NCBI GenBank assembly: GCA_030741175.1
Contig: JASLVT010000009.1
Span: 1 to 14,709, forward strand
Origin: Porticoccaceae bacterium
GTDB taxonomy: Bacteria > Pseudomonadota > Gammaproteobacteria > Pseudomonadales > Porticoccaceae
Direction of reading: 5' to 3'
Length of the DNA: 14,709 bases
In this document: one piece after another, positions 6,696 to 14,589 of the stretch
Position numbering within the stretch: position 1 is the stretch's first letter
Layout: every line of letters begins with the position of its first letter
Translations under genes and position numbers: made by a program
The notes under the pieces: model-generated
Told to the model about the DNA's origin: nothing
Databases searched by the model: none
Seen by the model: the letters and a program-made list of their open reading frames with translations, nothing else

Positions 6696-8267
6696 ATGAG
6701 CCAATCAGCCTCAGATCGTCGTACCTTCGCCATTATCTCTCACCCAGATGCCGGCAAGACCACCATTACTGAAAAATTGCTGTTACTGGGCAATTTGATT
6801 CAGGTCGCCGGTACCGTAAAGGGTCGTAAAAGTGATCGCCATGCTACTTCTGACTGGATGGCGATGGAAAAAGAGCGTGGTATCTCGGTAACCTCGTCGG
6901 TAATGCAGTTTCCCTACCATGATTGTATGGTCAATTTACTTGATACCCCGGGGCACGAAGATTTCTCCGAGGATACCTACCGCACATTGACGGCGGTTGA
7001 TTCTTCCTTGATGGTGATCGATGGTGCCAAGGGCGTCGAAGATCGCACTATTAAGCTAATGGATGTCTGTCGGTTGCGTGATACGCCGATATTAACTTTT
7101 GTAAATAAGATGGATCGCGATATTCGTGACCCCATTGATTTGTTGGACGAAATTGAAGATGTGCTGGATATTAAGGCGGCGCCGATCAATTGGCCTATCG
7201 GGATGGGGCGTGAGTTCCGTGGGGTATATAACTTTTATACCGATACCATCCATGTATACACGCAGGGCAAAGGTCATACCCTGACCGATGATATTCAGGT
7301 TAAAGGTCTCGATTCCGCCGAAGCTCGTGAGGCCTTAGGCGATTATGCCGATGATGTGCTCGAAGAGTTGGAACTAGTTAAAGGTGCAACGCATCTGTTT
7401 GATATGGATGAATTCCTTGCAGGCCGCTTGGCACCAGTATTTTTTGGCACGGCACTGGGTAATTTTGGTATTCGCGAAATGTTGGATGATTTTGTGCGCT
7501 GGGCTCCGGCGCCACAGCCGCGTCAGACTCTTGAGCGAGAAGTCGTGGCCAGTGAGAACAAATTCAGTGGCTTTGTTTTTAAAATACAGGCCAATATGGA
7601 TCCGAAGCATCGCGATCGCATTGCCTTTTTGCGGGTTTGCTCGGGGAAGTACAGCAAGGGCATGAAAATGAAACATGTGCGCACAGGCAAGGATATGCGT
7701 GTTTCAGATGCCTTTAGCTTTAAGGCGGGGGAGCGAATTTCGGTTGAGGAAGCGGTGGCAGGCGATATTATTGGCCTGCATAACCATGGGTCGATTCAGA
7801 TTGGCGATACCTTTACCGAAGGTGAGATGATGAAGTTTAGTGGGATCCCTCATTTTGCCCCAGAATTATTTAAGCGTATTCGCTTAAAGGACCCGCTGAA
7901 AACCAAGCAACTACAAAATGGTATCCGCCAATTGTCTGAAGAGGGCAGCACGCAGGTATTCTTCCCCTTGCGCAATAACGATATTATTGTCGGCGCTGTC
8001 GGTCAGTTGCAGTTTGATGTTGTGGCCTACCGTCTGCGGGAAGAATATGGCGTAGAGGCTATTTATGAGCCTGTCGCGGTGCACACGGCGCGCTGGACTG
8101 AGTGCAGCGACAACAAGGCACTAGAGGCCTTTCGACATAAGGCACAGGACAATTTGGCGCTGGATGGGGGTGGTTGTTTGACCTACCTTGCTCCGACCAG
8201 AGTCAATCTGTCATTAGCTGAGGAGCGGTATCCCGATATTGCTTTCAGAGCAACCAGAGAACATTAG
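6696..8267 (+). CDS. prfC: Peptide chain release factor 3 (GTPase RF3)
   Basis: RF3 is a translational GTPase that recycles RF1 and RF2 from the ribosome after peptide release. The 523-residue protein (529 in E. coli) has the P-loop SHPDAGKTT (15-23), the switch II motif [16 protein letters not shown] starting at 83, and the guanine-binding NKMD (137-140). A beta-barrel domain II follows around residues 290-380, then the RF3-specific C-terminal domain ending [11 protein letters not shown]. The sequence around [25 protein letters not shown] is the characteristic RF3/EF-G switch I region. It is the first gene of a plus-strand unit, and the acyltransferase begins 25 bp after its stop with no terminator between them. 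The start codon has only a weak Shine-Dalgarno sequence. Confidence 0.98.
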   Translation: MSQSASDRRTFAIISHPDAGKTTITEKLLLLGNLIQVAGTVKGRKSDRHATSDWMAMEKERGISVTSSVMQFPYHDCMVNLLDTPGHEDFSEDTYRTLTAVDSSLMVIDGAKGVEDRTIKLMDVCRLRDTPILTFVNKMDRDIRDPIDLLDEIEDVLDIKAAPINWPIGMGREFRGVYNFYTDTIHVYTQGKGHTLTDDIQVKGLDSAEAREALGDYADDVLEELELVKGATHLFDMDEFLAGRLAPVFFGTALGNFGIREMLDDFVRWAPAPQPRQTLEREVVASENKFSGFVFKIQANMDPKHRDRIAFLRVCSGKYSKGMKMKHVRTGKDMRVSDAFSFKAGERISVEEAVAGDIIGLHNHGSIQIGDTFTEGEMMKFSGIPHFAPELFKRIRLKDPLKTKQLQNGIRQLSEEGSTQVFFPLRNNDIIVGAVGQLQFDVVAYRLREEYGVEAIYEPVAVHTARWTECSDNKALEAFRHKAQDNLALDGGGCLTYLAPTRVNLSLAEERYPDIAFRATREH

Positions 8268-8292
8268 ACCAAGTGATCCATAGGGGGTCGGT

Positions 8293-8898
8293 ATGAGCAA
8301 AAAAATTCTTCCTGTTTCCGAGGAGCAATGCCCAGCGCATTTGCGCACCAATCGCAGTGCATTAACCCGCTGGTTTGGGCGTACCGCCTACCGTGCAATG
8401 GGTTGGAAATTGGAGGGTAAAATTCTCGATTCCGAACGGGTGCTGATTACAGCGGCACCGCATACCTCAAATTGGGATTTCGTTATGGGCATCTGCGCTG
8501 TGTTGGGTATTAATGCCCGAGTGCGCTGGCTTGGCAAACACAGTATTTTTAAATTTGGTGTGACTTGGTTTATGCGTTGGTTGGGTGGTATCCCAGTTAA
8601 TCGTGAGAAGCCCGATGCGGTGATGGGCTATGTGGATGCAGCGGTCGAAAAGGACAATGGTGTCGTTATTGTGGTAGCGCCGGAGGGTACACGTAAAAAA
8701 TCAACAAAATGGAAAACGGGGTTTCTACGTATTGCCGAAAAAAATGACTGCAAAATTCAATTGGGTGCGCTGGACTTCCCCAATAAGCGCATTGTACTGA
8801 GCGATGAATTTAAACCCACCGGTGACCATCAGGCTGATATCGCCACTATTATTGATTATTACCGTCAATTTAAAGGTAAATATCCAGATCAATTCTAA
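8293..8898 (+). CDS. Small PlsC-type lysophospholipid/glycerol acyltransferase family protein
   Basis: Members of this family transfer acyl chains to lysophospholipids or related acceptors at the membrane. The 201-residue protein has the HX4D catalytic motif as HTSNWD (57-62), GGIPVNR (98-104) as the glycerol-phosphate-binding block, and APEGTRKK (129-136) as the third motif. It is shorter than typical PlsC (about 240), with no clear N-terminal transmembrane anchor; a hydrophobic stretch at 64-73 may associate with the membrane. AGGGGG ends 5 nt before the ATG at 8293, giving a good ribosome-binding site. It follows prfC closely and precedes the TSUP permease by 24 bp. The family is clear, but the true acceptor (lysophosphatidate, another lysolipid or an ornithine-lipid-like molecule) cannot be told from sequence. 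Confidence 0.88.
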   Translation: MSKKILPVSEEQCPAHLRTNRSALTRWFGRTAYRAMGWKLEGKILDSERVLITAAPHTSNWDFVMGICAVLGINARVRWLGKHSIFKFGVTWFMRWLGGIPVNREKPDAVMGYVDAAVEKDNGVVIVVAPEGTRKKSTKWKTGFLRIAEKNDCKIQLGALDFPNKRIVLSDEFKPTGDHQADIATIIDYYRQFKGKYPDQF

Positions 8899-8922
8899 TA
8901 TTGTTAGTGCGCACTTACTCCA

Positions 8923-9675
8923 GTGGAACTCACTACTAGTGTTCAGATACTGCTGATTGGCACGGCCTTATTTGCCGGGCTTATTTCGTCAATAGCCGGG
9001 GCTGGCGGTATGTTGACCTTACCGGCTCTGTTATGGGCCGGACTGCCGCCGCTGAATGCTCTGGCGACAAATAAGGTGCAGAGTTCGCTCGGTACATTAT
9101 CTTCTGCGTGGAATTTTTTCCGTCGCGGTCATCTCGATATAAAATCTCTTCGGCTCTCAGTTGTATTAGCGATAGTTGGCTCCATTGCCGGTACTTGGCT
9201 AGTTCAGCGTCTTGATAGCGCACTGCTGACTCGATTGATTCCGTTTCTGCTACTGGCGATTGCGCTGTATTTTTTAATCTCTCCCAGCATTGACGACAGT
9301 CGTCATCGACAGAGGATCAGTCAGCGTTGGTTCGCCTGTACCGCAGCCTTGGCTATGGGGTTTTATGGTGGTTTTTTCGGCCCGGGCATGGGCTCAATTT
9401 TGCCATTTCTATTTGTTTGGCTGTTGGGTCATAACCTAGTCAGGGCTACGGCAGAAACCAAGCTAATGATATTGGCAGTCAATGGCACCTCCGCTGTAAT
9501 CTTTGCTTTTAGTGGCTTTGTGCTGTGGCCATTGGCTATTGCTATGTCAGTGGCACAGGCTGTCGGTGCCCGCTTGGGGTCTAATTTGGTGTTAAAGCGT
9601 GGATCGGCTGTTGTTCAGCCGGTTATTACTGGGGTAACCTTATTGTTGGCAATTAAACTTTTACTCTTTCCATGA
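8923..9675 (+). CDS. TSUP (TauE/SafE, YfcA-like) family membrane transporter
   Basis: TSUP proteins are polytopic inner-membrane permeases, several of which export sulfite, sulfoacetate or related sulfur anions. The 250-residue protein shows the two internal halves of the family. The first carries IAGAGGMLTLPALLWAGLPP (24-43) followed by NALATNKVQSSLG; the second carries MGFYGGFFGPGMGSILPF (145-162) and TAETK (176-180). About eight hydrophobic segments are visible, and it aligns by eye along its length with E. coli YfcA. The start is GTG 8923; an in-frame stop just upstream (8905-8907) excludes a longer form. No Shine-Dalgarno sequence is evident. Its stop overlaps the next gene's start as ATGA at 9672-9675, implying translational coupling. 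The substrate is unknown. Confidence 0.9.
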   Translation: MELTTSVQILLIGTALFAGLISSIAGAGGMLTLPALLWAGLPPLNALATNKVQSSLGTLSSAWNFFRRGHLDIKSLRLSVVLAIVGSIAGTWLVQRLDSALLTRLIPFLLLAIALYFLISPSIDDSRHRQRISQRWFACTAALAMGFYGGFFGPGMGSILPFLFVWLLGHNLVRATAETKLMILAVNGTSAVIFAFSGFVLWPLAIAMSVAQAVGARLGSNLVLKRGSAVVQPVITGVTLLLAIKLLLFP

Positions 9676-10058
9676 TGGATTTTCTTGTCACAGTGTTACT
9701 CAGTTTTGGCCTTATTCTGATAGCGTTATGGGTATTTCGTTATCTGGGTGTCCCTGTTTATCGGGTAGAGGCGATTAATATCAAAGTGCTATTGGAGTCG
9801 GTGCTCAATGAAACTGCCACTACTGCTGATTGGGATGTATTTATAGCGATGCCGATCACCCAAGACGCAGAGCTGGATGAAATTCGCCTGCAATGTGCTA
9901 TGTTAGCGGAACATGCGATGATTGAACGGAATGGCCTTGTGCTATTTTCGTCCGCGGGGCGAGAGGAGTTGCAGCAACTACTCCGCCGTCTCGAGAGTAA
10001 ACTTTCGTTAGAGCATAAGACATTGAAAGAAAATAGGGAGCAAAAGCATGATCGATAA
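9672..10058 (+). CDS. Uncharacterised single-pass membrane protein
   Basis: I do not recognise this 128-residue protein. Residues 4-22 (FLVTVLLSFGLILIALWVF) form one transmembrane helix. RYLG follows, so by the positive-inside rule the remainder is probably cytoplasmic. The soluble part contains DWDVFIAMPITQDAELDEIRLQC (about 53-75) and ends in a charged, helix-prone tail (REELQQLLRRLESKL and beyond) that could form a coiled coil. Its ATG overlaps the TSUP stop (ATGA), and its last 11 bp overlap the AI-2E family gene, so it is almost certainly made together with both. Codon use looks like its neighbours, and the position argues for a real gene. It could be an accessory subunit of either transporter; nothing in the sequence proves this. 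Confidence 0.8.
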   Translation: MMDFLVTVLLSFGLILIALWVFRYLGVPVYRVEAINIKVLLESVLNETATTADWDVFIAMPITQDAELDEIRLQCAMLAEHAMIERNGLVLFSSAGREELQQLLRRLESKLSLEHKTLKENREQKHDR

Positions 10059-11097
10059 ATCCTCATCCATGTCGAGATTTTTGGTGGTCAGTGCGGCCTT
10101 TGTGGTGGTGGTCTCAGGTCTTAAAATGGCCGGCCCTTTGCTGGTGCCTTTTCTACTGGCGGTTTTTATTGCCATGATTGTTTCACCACTTCTCAACTGG
10201 CTTAAAAACCACCGCGTGCCATCGGGTTTAGCGATCTTACTGGTCGTTGTGCTTATCTTGTTGGTCGGGTTATTACTGGGCGCGCTAATTGGCTCCTCTA
10301 TGGAGAATTTTCGTCAGGATATTCCTGTCTATTCAGCAAAATTATCCGCTATGAGCACTGCGGTGCAACAGTGGTTGAGCTTGCGAGGTATCGAGATTGA
10401 TGCCCAGCAGTGGCAGAGTAGCTTTGATCCCGGTGCGGTAATGAAATTGGTGGGTAGCACGTTGGCCTCATTTGGTAATGTGATGACCAATGCAGTGATG
10501 ATTCTACTGACAGTGGTTTTTATTCTCGCTGAAAACGTAGGTTTTGGTGAAAAATTGCGGCTTGCACGGGGCACGGCGACATCTCAAGAATGGCTGCAAA
10601 AGTTCTCTGATAATGTCCACAGCTATCTGGGCATTAAAGCAGCGATCAGTCTCGCTACAGGTCTGTTGATCTTTATCTGGTTGAGCATTCTTGGTGTTGA
10701 CTATGCTGTGCTCTGGGGACTACTGGCCTTTATGCTTAACTTTGTACCCACGGTTGGCTCTTTTATTGCAGCTATTCCGGCGGTCCTGTTGGCATTGGTG
10801 CAACTGGGAGTGGTTCATGCCGGCCTGACATTGGCGGGCTTTGTGGTCGTCAATCTGGTTATGGGCAATATGATTGAGCCCCGGTGGATGGGTAAGGGTC
10901 TGAATCTCTCGCCATTGGTGGTATTTGTGTCCTTGGTGCTCTGGGGTTGGGTACTGGGGCCAGTGGGGATGCTACTGTCTATTCCCCTTACGATCATGAT
11001 TAAGATTGCGCTTGAGAATCAGCCGGATACGCGCTGGATTGGTATTATGTTAGGGGGAGCGATTGATAAAGAATCTGTCTCGCAGGAGCAATCCTGA
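10048..11097 (+). CDS. AI-2E/PerM family transporter (DUF20)
   Basis: This is a 349-residue polytopic inner-membrane protein of the family that includes E. coli PerM, YdiK and TqsA. Known members have been linked to autoinducer-2 export or to sodium/proton antiport, but most have no established substrate. The N-terminal pair of helices (about 11-50, with MAGPLLVPFLLAVFIAMIVSPLLNWL) and a helix at 60-82 are followed by a soluble, mostly helical region. The C-terminal block then holds the family hallmark LLAFMLNFVPTVGSFIAAIPAV and NMIEPRWMGKGLNLSPL. GGGAG (10036-10040) stands 7 nt before ATG 10048. It is the last gene of the prfC unit, and a bidirectional terminator follows 51 bp after its stop. 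Confidence 0.92.
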   Translation: MIDKSSSMSRFLVVSAAFVVVVSGLKMAGPLLVPFLLAVFIAMIVSPLLNWLKNHRVPSGLAILLVVVLILLVGLLLGALIGSSMENFRQDIPVYSAKLSAMSTAVQQWLSLRGIEIDAQQWQSSFDPGAVMKLVGSTLASFGNVMTNAVMILLTVVFILAENVGFGEKLRLARGTATSQEWLQKFSDNVHSYLGIKAAISLATGLLIFIWLSILGVDYAVLWGLLAFMLNFVPTVGSFIAAIPAVLLALVQLGVVHAGLTLAGFVVVNLVMGNMIEPRWMGKGLNLSPLVVFVSLVLWGWVLGPVGMLLSIPLTIMIKIALENQPDTRWIGIMLGGAIDKESVSQEQS

Positions 11098-11148
11098 TTG
11101 ACCGTTAGTTGATATGCCTACTGATTGCAGGGTGACTAAAATACTGGC

Positions 11149-11186
11149 GCAAAAAAAAGCCTCTGAATTGACAGAGGCTTTTTTGC
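11149..11186. terminator. Bidirectional intrinsic terminator between the AI-2E gene and tRNA-Phe
   Basis: The stem GCCTCTG (11159-11165) pairs with CAGAGGC (11172-11178) around a 6-nt loop. Eight A residues flank the left arm and six T residues the right arm, so each strand reads as hairpin plus U-tract. On plus it ends the prfC-to-AI-2E unit. On minus it ends the tRNA-Phe transcript just after the CCA end. Confidence 0.92.
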
Positions 11187-11190
11187 TTTA

Positions 11191-11266
11191 TGGTGCCCGG
11201 TCCCGGAATCGAACCAGGGACACGAGGATTTTCAGTCCACTGCTCTACCAACTGAGCTAACCGGGC
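11191..11266 (-). tRNA. tRNA-Phe (anticodon GAA)
   Basis: Read on the minus strand, the 76-nt gene starts GCCCGGTTAGCTCAG, with D-loop TTGGTAGAGC and anticodon stem-loop GGACTGAAAATCC (anticodon GAA, phenylalanine). The T-arm is CCTGGTTCGATTCCGG, and the acceptor strand CCGGGC is followed by A and an encoded CCA. The acceptor pairs GCCCGG/CCGGGC are perfect. It lies downstream of yggX and upstream of the bidirectional terminator, and has its own promoter. Confidence 0.98.
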
Positions 11267-11303
11267 GTCGCAAACCGCTTTGAGGCATTCGCGAGAGGCG
11301 CGT

Positions 11304-11332
11304 ATTAAAGCGTCTGGAATAGAGTTCGTCAA
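11304..11332 (-). promoter_or_regulatory. Strong promoter of tRNA-Phe
   Basis: On the minus strand TTGACG (complement of 11327-11332) and TTTAAT (complement of 11304-11309) are separated by exactly 17 bp; each differs from consensus at one position. The bases after the -10 are ACGCGCC, the G/C-rich discriminator usual at stable-RNA promoters under growth-rate or stringent control. The -35 begins 4 bp after the yggX stop codon. Transcription would start near 11297, about 30 nt upstream of the mature tRNA. Confidence 0.8.
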
Positions 11333-11335
11333 GCG

Positions 11336-11608
11336 TTATTGCTCAGGCGGCACATATCCTTCAGCTTGATCGACCTCTTCGCCAGCAAAGAACTTTTCAC
11401 GCTGCTCAGCTAGATAGTTTCGAGCGGTAAGATCCATCATATTTAAACGCATTTCATTGATTAACGTCGTCTGATGTGCCATCCATTCGGCCCATGCCTG
11501 CTTAGAGATGCTATTAAAGATCTCTTCACCTTGGGGACCGGGAAAAGGAGGCATATCTAACCCCGGTAATTCTTGTTTGAGTTTGCGGCAAAATACGGTG
11601 CGCGGCAT
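11336..11608 (-). CDS. yggX: Fe(2+)-trafficking / oxidative damage protection protein YggX
   Basis: YggX is a small cytosolic protein that protects iron-sulfur enzymes from oxidative damage and has been proposed to traffic Fe2+. The 90-residue protein (91 in E. coli) starts [10 protein letters not shown] with conserved Cys7. It then has the core [30 protein letters not shown] (about 31-60) and a C-terminal EGYVPPE like EGYTPED in E. coli. AGAGG stands 6 nt before the ATG on the minus strand. It follows mutY by 18 bp. As in E. coli, it is paired with mutY, whose product carries an iron-sulfur cluster and repairs oxidised-base damage, so the pair reads as an oxidative-stress unit. Confidence 0.97.
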   Translation of the reverse strand: MPRTVFCRKLKQELPGLDMPPFPGPQGEEIFNSISKQAWAEWMAHQTTLINEMRLNMMDLTARNYLAEQREKFFAGEEVDQAEGYVPPEQ

Positions 11609-11626
11609 GGGTTACCTCTGTTGTAA

Positions 11627-12664
11627 TTACGGGTGGAGTAACGCCAGCACTGGCGCCGGCATACCTAATGATAGAGGATTTTGCGGGTTATACCAGATCT
11701 GATTATCAGATGCGGATACAGCCGCGGGATTAGCTTCAACGCGAATCACAACGGGTTGATAATCGAGATGGAAATGGCTGAAGCTATGCCGCTGGGTAGC
11801 CTTTATCTGCTGATCAATAACAGTCAGGCCCAACGTCTCACAGGTCTTGCTTATTTCAGTCTGGCAGTCGAGTTGTGGTAGCACCCAAAGCCCACCCCAG
11901 AGACCGGCGGGAGGGTTCTGTTGTAATAAAATTTCCCCTTGTTCATTATGTATTAGCAAAAAATAGCTATTTCGAATCGGCAGTTGTTTTTTTGGCTTTT
12001 TACCTGGATAGGCGCTTTGTGTACCCTGTGCCATGGCAATACAGTGACTTGCCAGTGGGCATTGATCGCACTGTGGTGATGTTCTGGTACAGACTGTGGC
12101 GCCAAGATCCATCATCGCTTGGGTGTAATCAGCTACGCGCTTATGGGGTGTATAGTTTTCGGCTGTCAGCCACAATTGTTTTATCACATCGGCTTTGCCG
12201 GGCCAGCCCTCAATCGCTGCAAAGCGAGCCAGCACGCGTTTAACATTGCCATCGAGAATAGTGGCCGGTATTTTAAAGGCAATTGAGCTGATCGCACCCG
12301 CTGTGGAGCGGCCTATCCCCGGTAGCTCACAGAGTTGGTCGATACTGCTGGGGAAATCCCCTTTGTATTGATGGCACAGCACCTGGGCCGTCTTATGCAT
12401 ATTGCGGGCGCGAGCATAGTAGCCGAGCCCAGTCCAATGATGTAGGACGTCGTCTAATGGTGCCTCGGCCAATGCCTGCACATTGGGGAAGCTGTCCATA
12501 AAGCGCTGAAAGTAGGGAATAACTGTAGTCACCTGGGTTTGTTGCAGCATAATTTCCGAAACCCATACTCTGTAGGGGCTGATATTTTGCTGCCAGGGCA
12601 GGTTGGTGCGACCGTGCTGGTCAAACCAGCGCAATACGGCGCGCTGAAAGTCTGCGCGTTGCAT
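11627..12664 (-). CDS. mutY: A/G-specific adenine DNA glycosylase MutY
   Basis: MutY removes adenine mispaired with 8-oxoguanine or guanine, preventing G:C to T:A transversions. The 345-residue protein (350 in E. coli) has Glu37 in SEIMLQQTQ, the helix-hairpin-helix LPGIGRSTA (114-122), and catalytic Asp138 in ILDGNVKRVLAR. The [4Fe-4S] ligands are Cys192, Cys199, Cys202 and Cys208 in the C-x6-C-x2-C-x5-C pattern; these positions equal those in E. coli. After a linker ending PGKKPKKQLPIRNSYF, the C-terminal NUDIX-like domain that recognises 8-oxoguanine begins near residue 230 and carries LLQQNPPAGLWGGLWVLPQ. Its ATG overlaps the asmA stop codon as TAATG, so the two are translationally coupled. 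Confidence 0.98.
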   Translation of the reverse strand: MQRADFQRAVLRWFDQHGRTNLPWQQNISPYRVWVSEIMLQQTQVTTVIPYFQRFMDSFPNVQALAEAPLDDVLHHWTGLGYYARARNMHKTAQVLCHQYKGDFPSSIDQLCELPGIGRSTAGAISSIAFKIPATILDGNVKRVLARFAAIEGWPGKADVIKQLWLTAENYTPHKRVADYTQAMMDLGATVCTRTSPQCDQCPLASHCIAMAQGTQSAYPGKKPKKQLPIRNSYFLLIHNEQGEILLQQNPPAGLWGGLWVLPQLDCQTEISKTCETLGLTVIDQQIKATQRHSFSHFHLDYQPVVIRVEANPAAVSASDNQIWYNPQNPLSLGMPAPVLALLHP

Positions 12665-14502
12665 TAGTTGAGTTTGCGCTTGAGAAAGTCATTGAACAGA
12701 GACTTTAATGGATCTGTCTGCTGTTCTGAATCATTGTTTTTCAGGAGTTTGGAGCCTAGCCTGTCAATCGCAGAGTTTCTCAGCAATGCTTTTACTGCAC
12801 GCTCATCTGGCTTGCAGGATGGGGCTCCCTGATCAAAATTCCCTTTACAGACAAAGGGTATTTGACGATTCTGCAGGCGTGTATTGACGGCGCAGCCGTT
12901 GCTACTGGTGGTTGCTCCGTCCAATGCAGTATTGGCTTGGATGGTATAGGCCTGATTGAGTAAGCCAATAGTGCCGCGGCCATTGAGATTCAGATTGCCT
13001 GTTGCGGTGCTAAAGTCGGTAATCATTAGATTGCCCTTATCAAACTGGAACGCACTGCTGATATCGTCAAATTGGGTGCCAGCCGCCCATTGTTGATTGG
13101 GGTTACCACTGGTGCCAAATAGAGCGGCGGCATTACAAAACAGTTGCTCTATATTGATGGTTTTATAGTTGGCTGAGGCAATGCTAATCTGGCCGGCACC
13201 ACTGAGAGATTTCAGAATACTATCGACGTTATTGCCCGCACCTTGGATATTGAGTTCTAGGTCCATATTACCACTGAGGTCGCTATTGCCGGTTAGTGCG
13301 GGCAGTGCTAGCCCCAGATCAACATCATTCAGGGATGGTTGCAAACTTATGCTTGGATTGGCTAGGCGCATATCCAGTTTGGCAATTGCATTAACCTGTC
13401 CGCCGAACAGATCGGCATTTAGAGAGGTGATACGCAGTACGCGCTGGTTGCCAAATATATTGCTGTAAAAATTGCTTACGGCAAAACCATCGAACAGTAT
13501 CCTGTCTACATTGATTTCCAGCTGACTCTGCCCTTGCCATAGGGCAAACGGAATTGCCAACGGTGCAAATAGGCTGGCGCTATTGGTCTGATCATTGGAT
13601 TCGGACATATAGTCGGCGATATTGAGGCTGTCTCCATTGATCTCTGTGGTCAGTTTATTGCGTTGCTGATCTATCTGCAGGCGCACATCGATAGTTTGTC
13701 CATCCAACAGAATACTATTGCTAATATCGGATATTGCCTGTCGATCAATGGTAAAACGACTGTCAATACTTAACTCATTAAGCGCCTCGGGGTTGGCAAA
13801 CGTCGGTGCATCAAGCATGGGTAGCAAGTCTGAAATCTCTTGTAGCTGCTTTGCCAAATTAAAACGGTTGGTTTGCAGGTTGCCCTGTACAAAATTCAGC
13901 TGGTCGCTGACCTCAATAGTACCGGTTACCTCAATGGCATTAATTGCAATGGTTAGATTCTCGAGGTTGATGCGGTGGATACGCTCGTCTGTAACGCGAA
14001 TAGCTATATCGGTGTCGATGGCAAATTGCTGTCCGCCAAAAGCTTGCGCTGATGCTTTGAGTGGAAACATTGAGCCATTCAGTGAAAAATTGCGGATTTG
14101 CAGATCGATGTTATCCAATTGCACAGGCAGAGTATTTTGCGCCTGATAGCGTAGTTGACCACCACTGATTTGTACTGAGCCTGTTTTCAGTTGGCTCAGA
14201 TCGCCGGTGATCGAGAGCAGATCAGTCCAGGCTATGGATAGGATTAGCGTCTCTAAGGTGCCGGAGGCAGTTTGTCCATCAGAAAACTGAACCTGTGCGA
14301 TGCTGATACCCGGTTGGGGTAGAAATGTCCAAGCTAACTCGCCGTCAAGACTGATTTCCCAACCCTGTTGACGGGCGGCAGATTCAATATCCGGTCTGAA
14401 GCTGTTGATATCGACAGCGAATGAAATATAGATTATTGCGGCTGAAAATAAAGTGACCACGGCGATGATGCCAGTGGCCACCCATTTAAATAAATTTTTC
14501 AC
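12664..14502 (-). CDS. asmA: AsmA family protein
   Basis: AsmA-family proteins are inner-membrane-anchored periplasmic proteins related to eukaryotic bridge-like lipid-transfer proteins. They influence outer-membrane composition and envelope homeostasis. The 612-residue protein (617 in E. coli AsmA) begins with a membrane helix (about 6-28, WVATGIIAVVTLFSAAIIYISF), then VDINSFRPDIESAARQQGWEISLDGELAWTFLPQPGISI, the family's N-terminal signature. A long repetitive beta-rich region follows, and the C-terminal AsmA domain includes LSGAGQISIASANYKTINIEQL. GTG 14502 is chosen because TTGGTGAT, which can pair with the 16S tail, precedes it; GTG 14508 and TTG 14511 are in-frame alternatives, and there is no ATG nearby. 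It heads the asmA-mutY-yggX unit. Confidence 0.92.
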   Translation of the reverse strand: MKNLFKWVATGIIAVVTLFSAAIIYISFAVDINSFRPDIESAARQQGWEISLDGELAWTFLPQPGISIAQVQFSDGQTASGTLETLILSIAWTDLLSITGDLSQLKTGSVQISGGQLRYQAQNTLPVQLDNIDLQIRNFSLNGSMFPLKASAQAFGGQQFAIDTDIAIRVTDERIHRINLENLTIAINAIEVTGTIEVSDQLNFVQGNLQTNRFNLAKQLQEISDLLPMLDAPTFANPEALNELSIDSRFTIDRQAISDISNSILLDGQTIDVRLQIDQQRNKLTTEINGDSLNIADYMSESNDQTNSASLFAPLAIPFALWQGQSQLEINVDRILFDGFAVSNFYSNIFGNQRVLRITSLNADLFGGQVNAIAKLDMRLANPSISLQPSLNDVDLGLALPALTGNSDLSGNMDLELNIQGAGNNVDSILKSLSGAGQISIASANYKTINIEQLFCNAAALFGTSGNPNQQWAAGTQFDDISSAFQFDKGNLMITDFSTATGNLNLNGRGTIGLLNQAYTIQANTALDGATTSSNGCAVNTRLQNRQIPFVCKGNFDQGAPSCKPDERAVKALLRNSAIDRLGSKLLKNNDSEQQTDPLKSLFNDFLKRKLN

Positions 14503-14513
14503 AATCACCAACG

Positions 14514-14569
14514 GTTTAAGGGTTGCTCTTTAACATATTATATTACATCAAAGAGCATAACCCTTAAAC
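14514..14569. repeat. 56-bp imperfect palindrome upstream of asmA
   Basis: GTTTAAGGGTT (14514-14524) is the exact inverse of AACCCTTAAAC (14559-14569). Inside them GCTCTTT (14525-14531) matches AAAGAGC (14550-14556), with a 2-nt bulge at 14557-14558. The 18-nt A/T-rich loop contains, on the minus strand, TATAAT (complement of 14537-14542), which could be the -10 of an asmA promoter. No U-tract follows on either strand, so it is not a classic intrinsic terminator. It may fold at the 3' end of the receptor mRNA or in the asmA leader, or it may be an operator. Confidence 0.6.
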
Positions 14570-14589
14570 ACTGGCAAAAGATCGAGTTT

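Noticed and set aside
11105..11332. A 75-codon minus-strand open frame containing ARLAQLVEQWTENPRVPGSIPGPG
   Set aside because: It is the translation of the tRNA-Phe gene and its terminator; such frames are a common annotation artefact over tRNAs.
11875..12243. A 122-codon plus-strand open frame opposite mutY
   Set aside because: It is antisense to a complete mutY with all catalytic and cluster residues intact and has no recognisable domain or ribosome-binding site.
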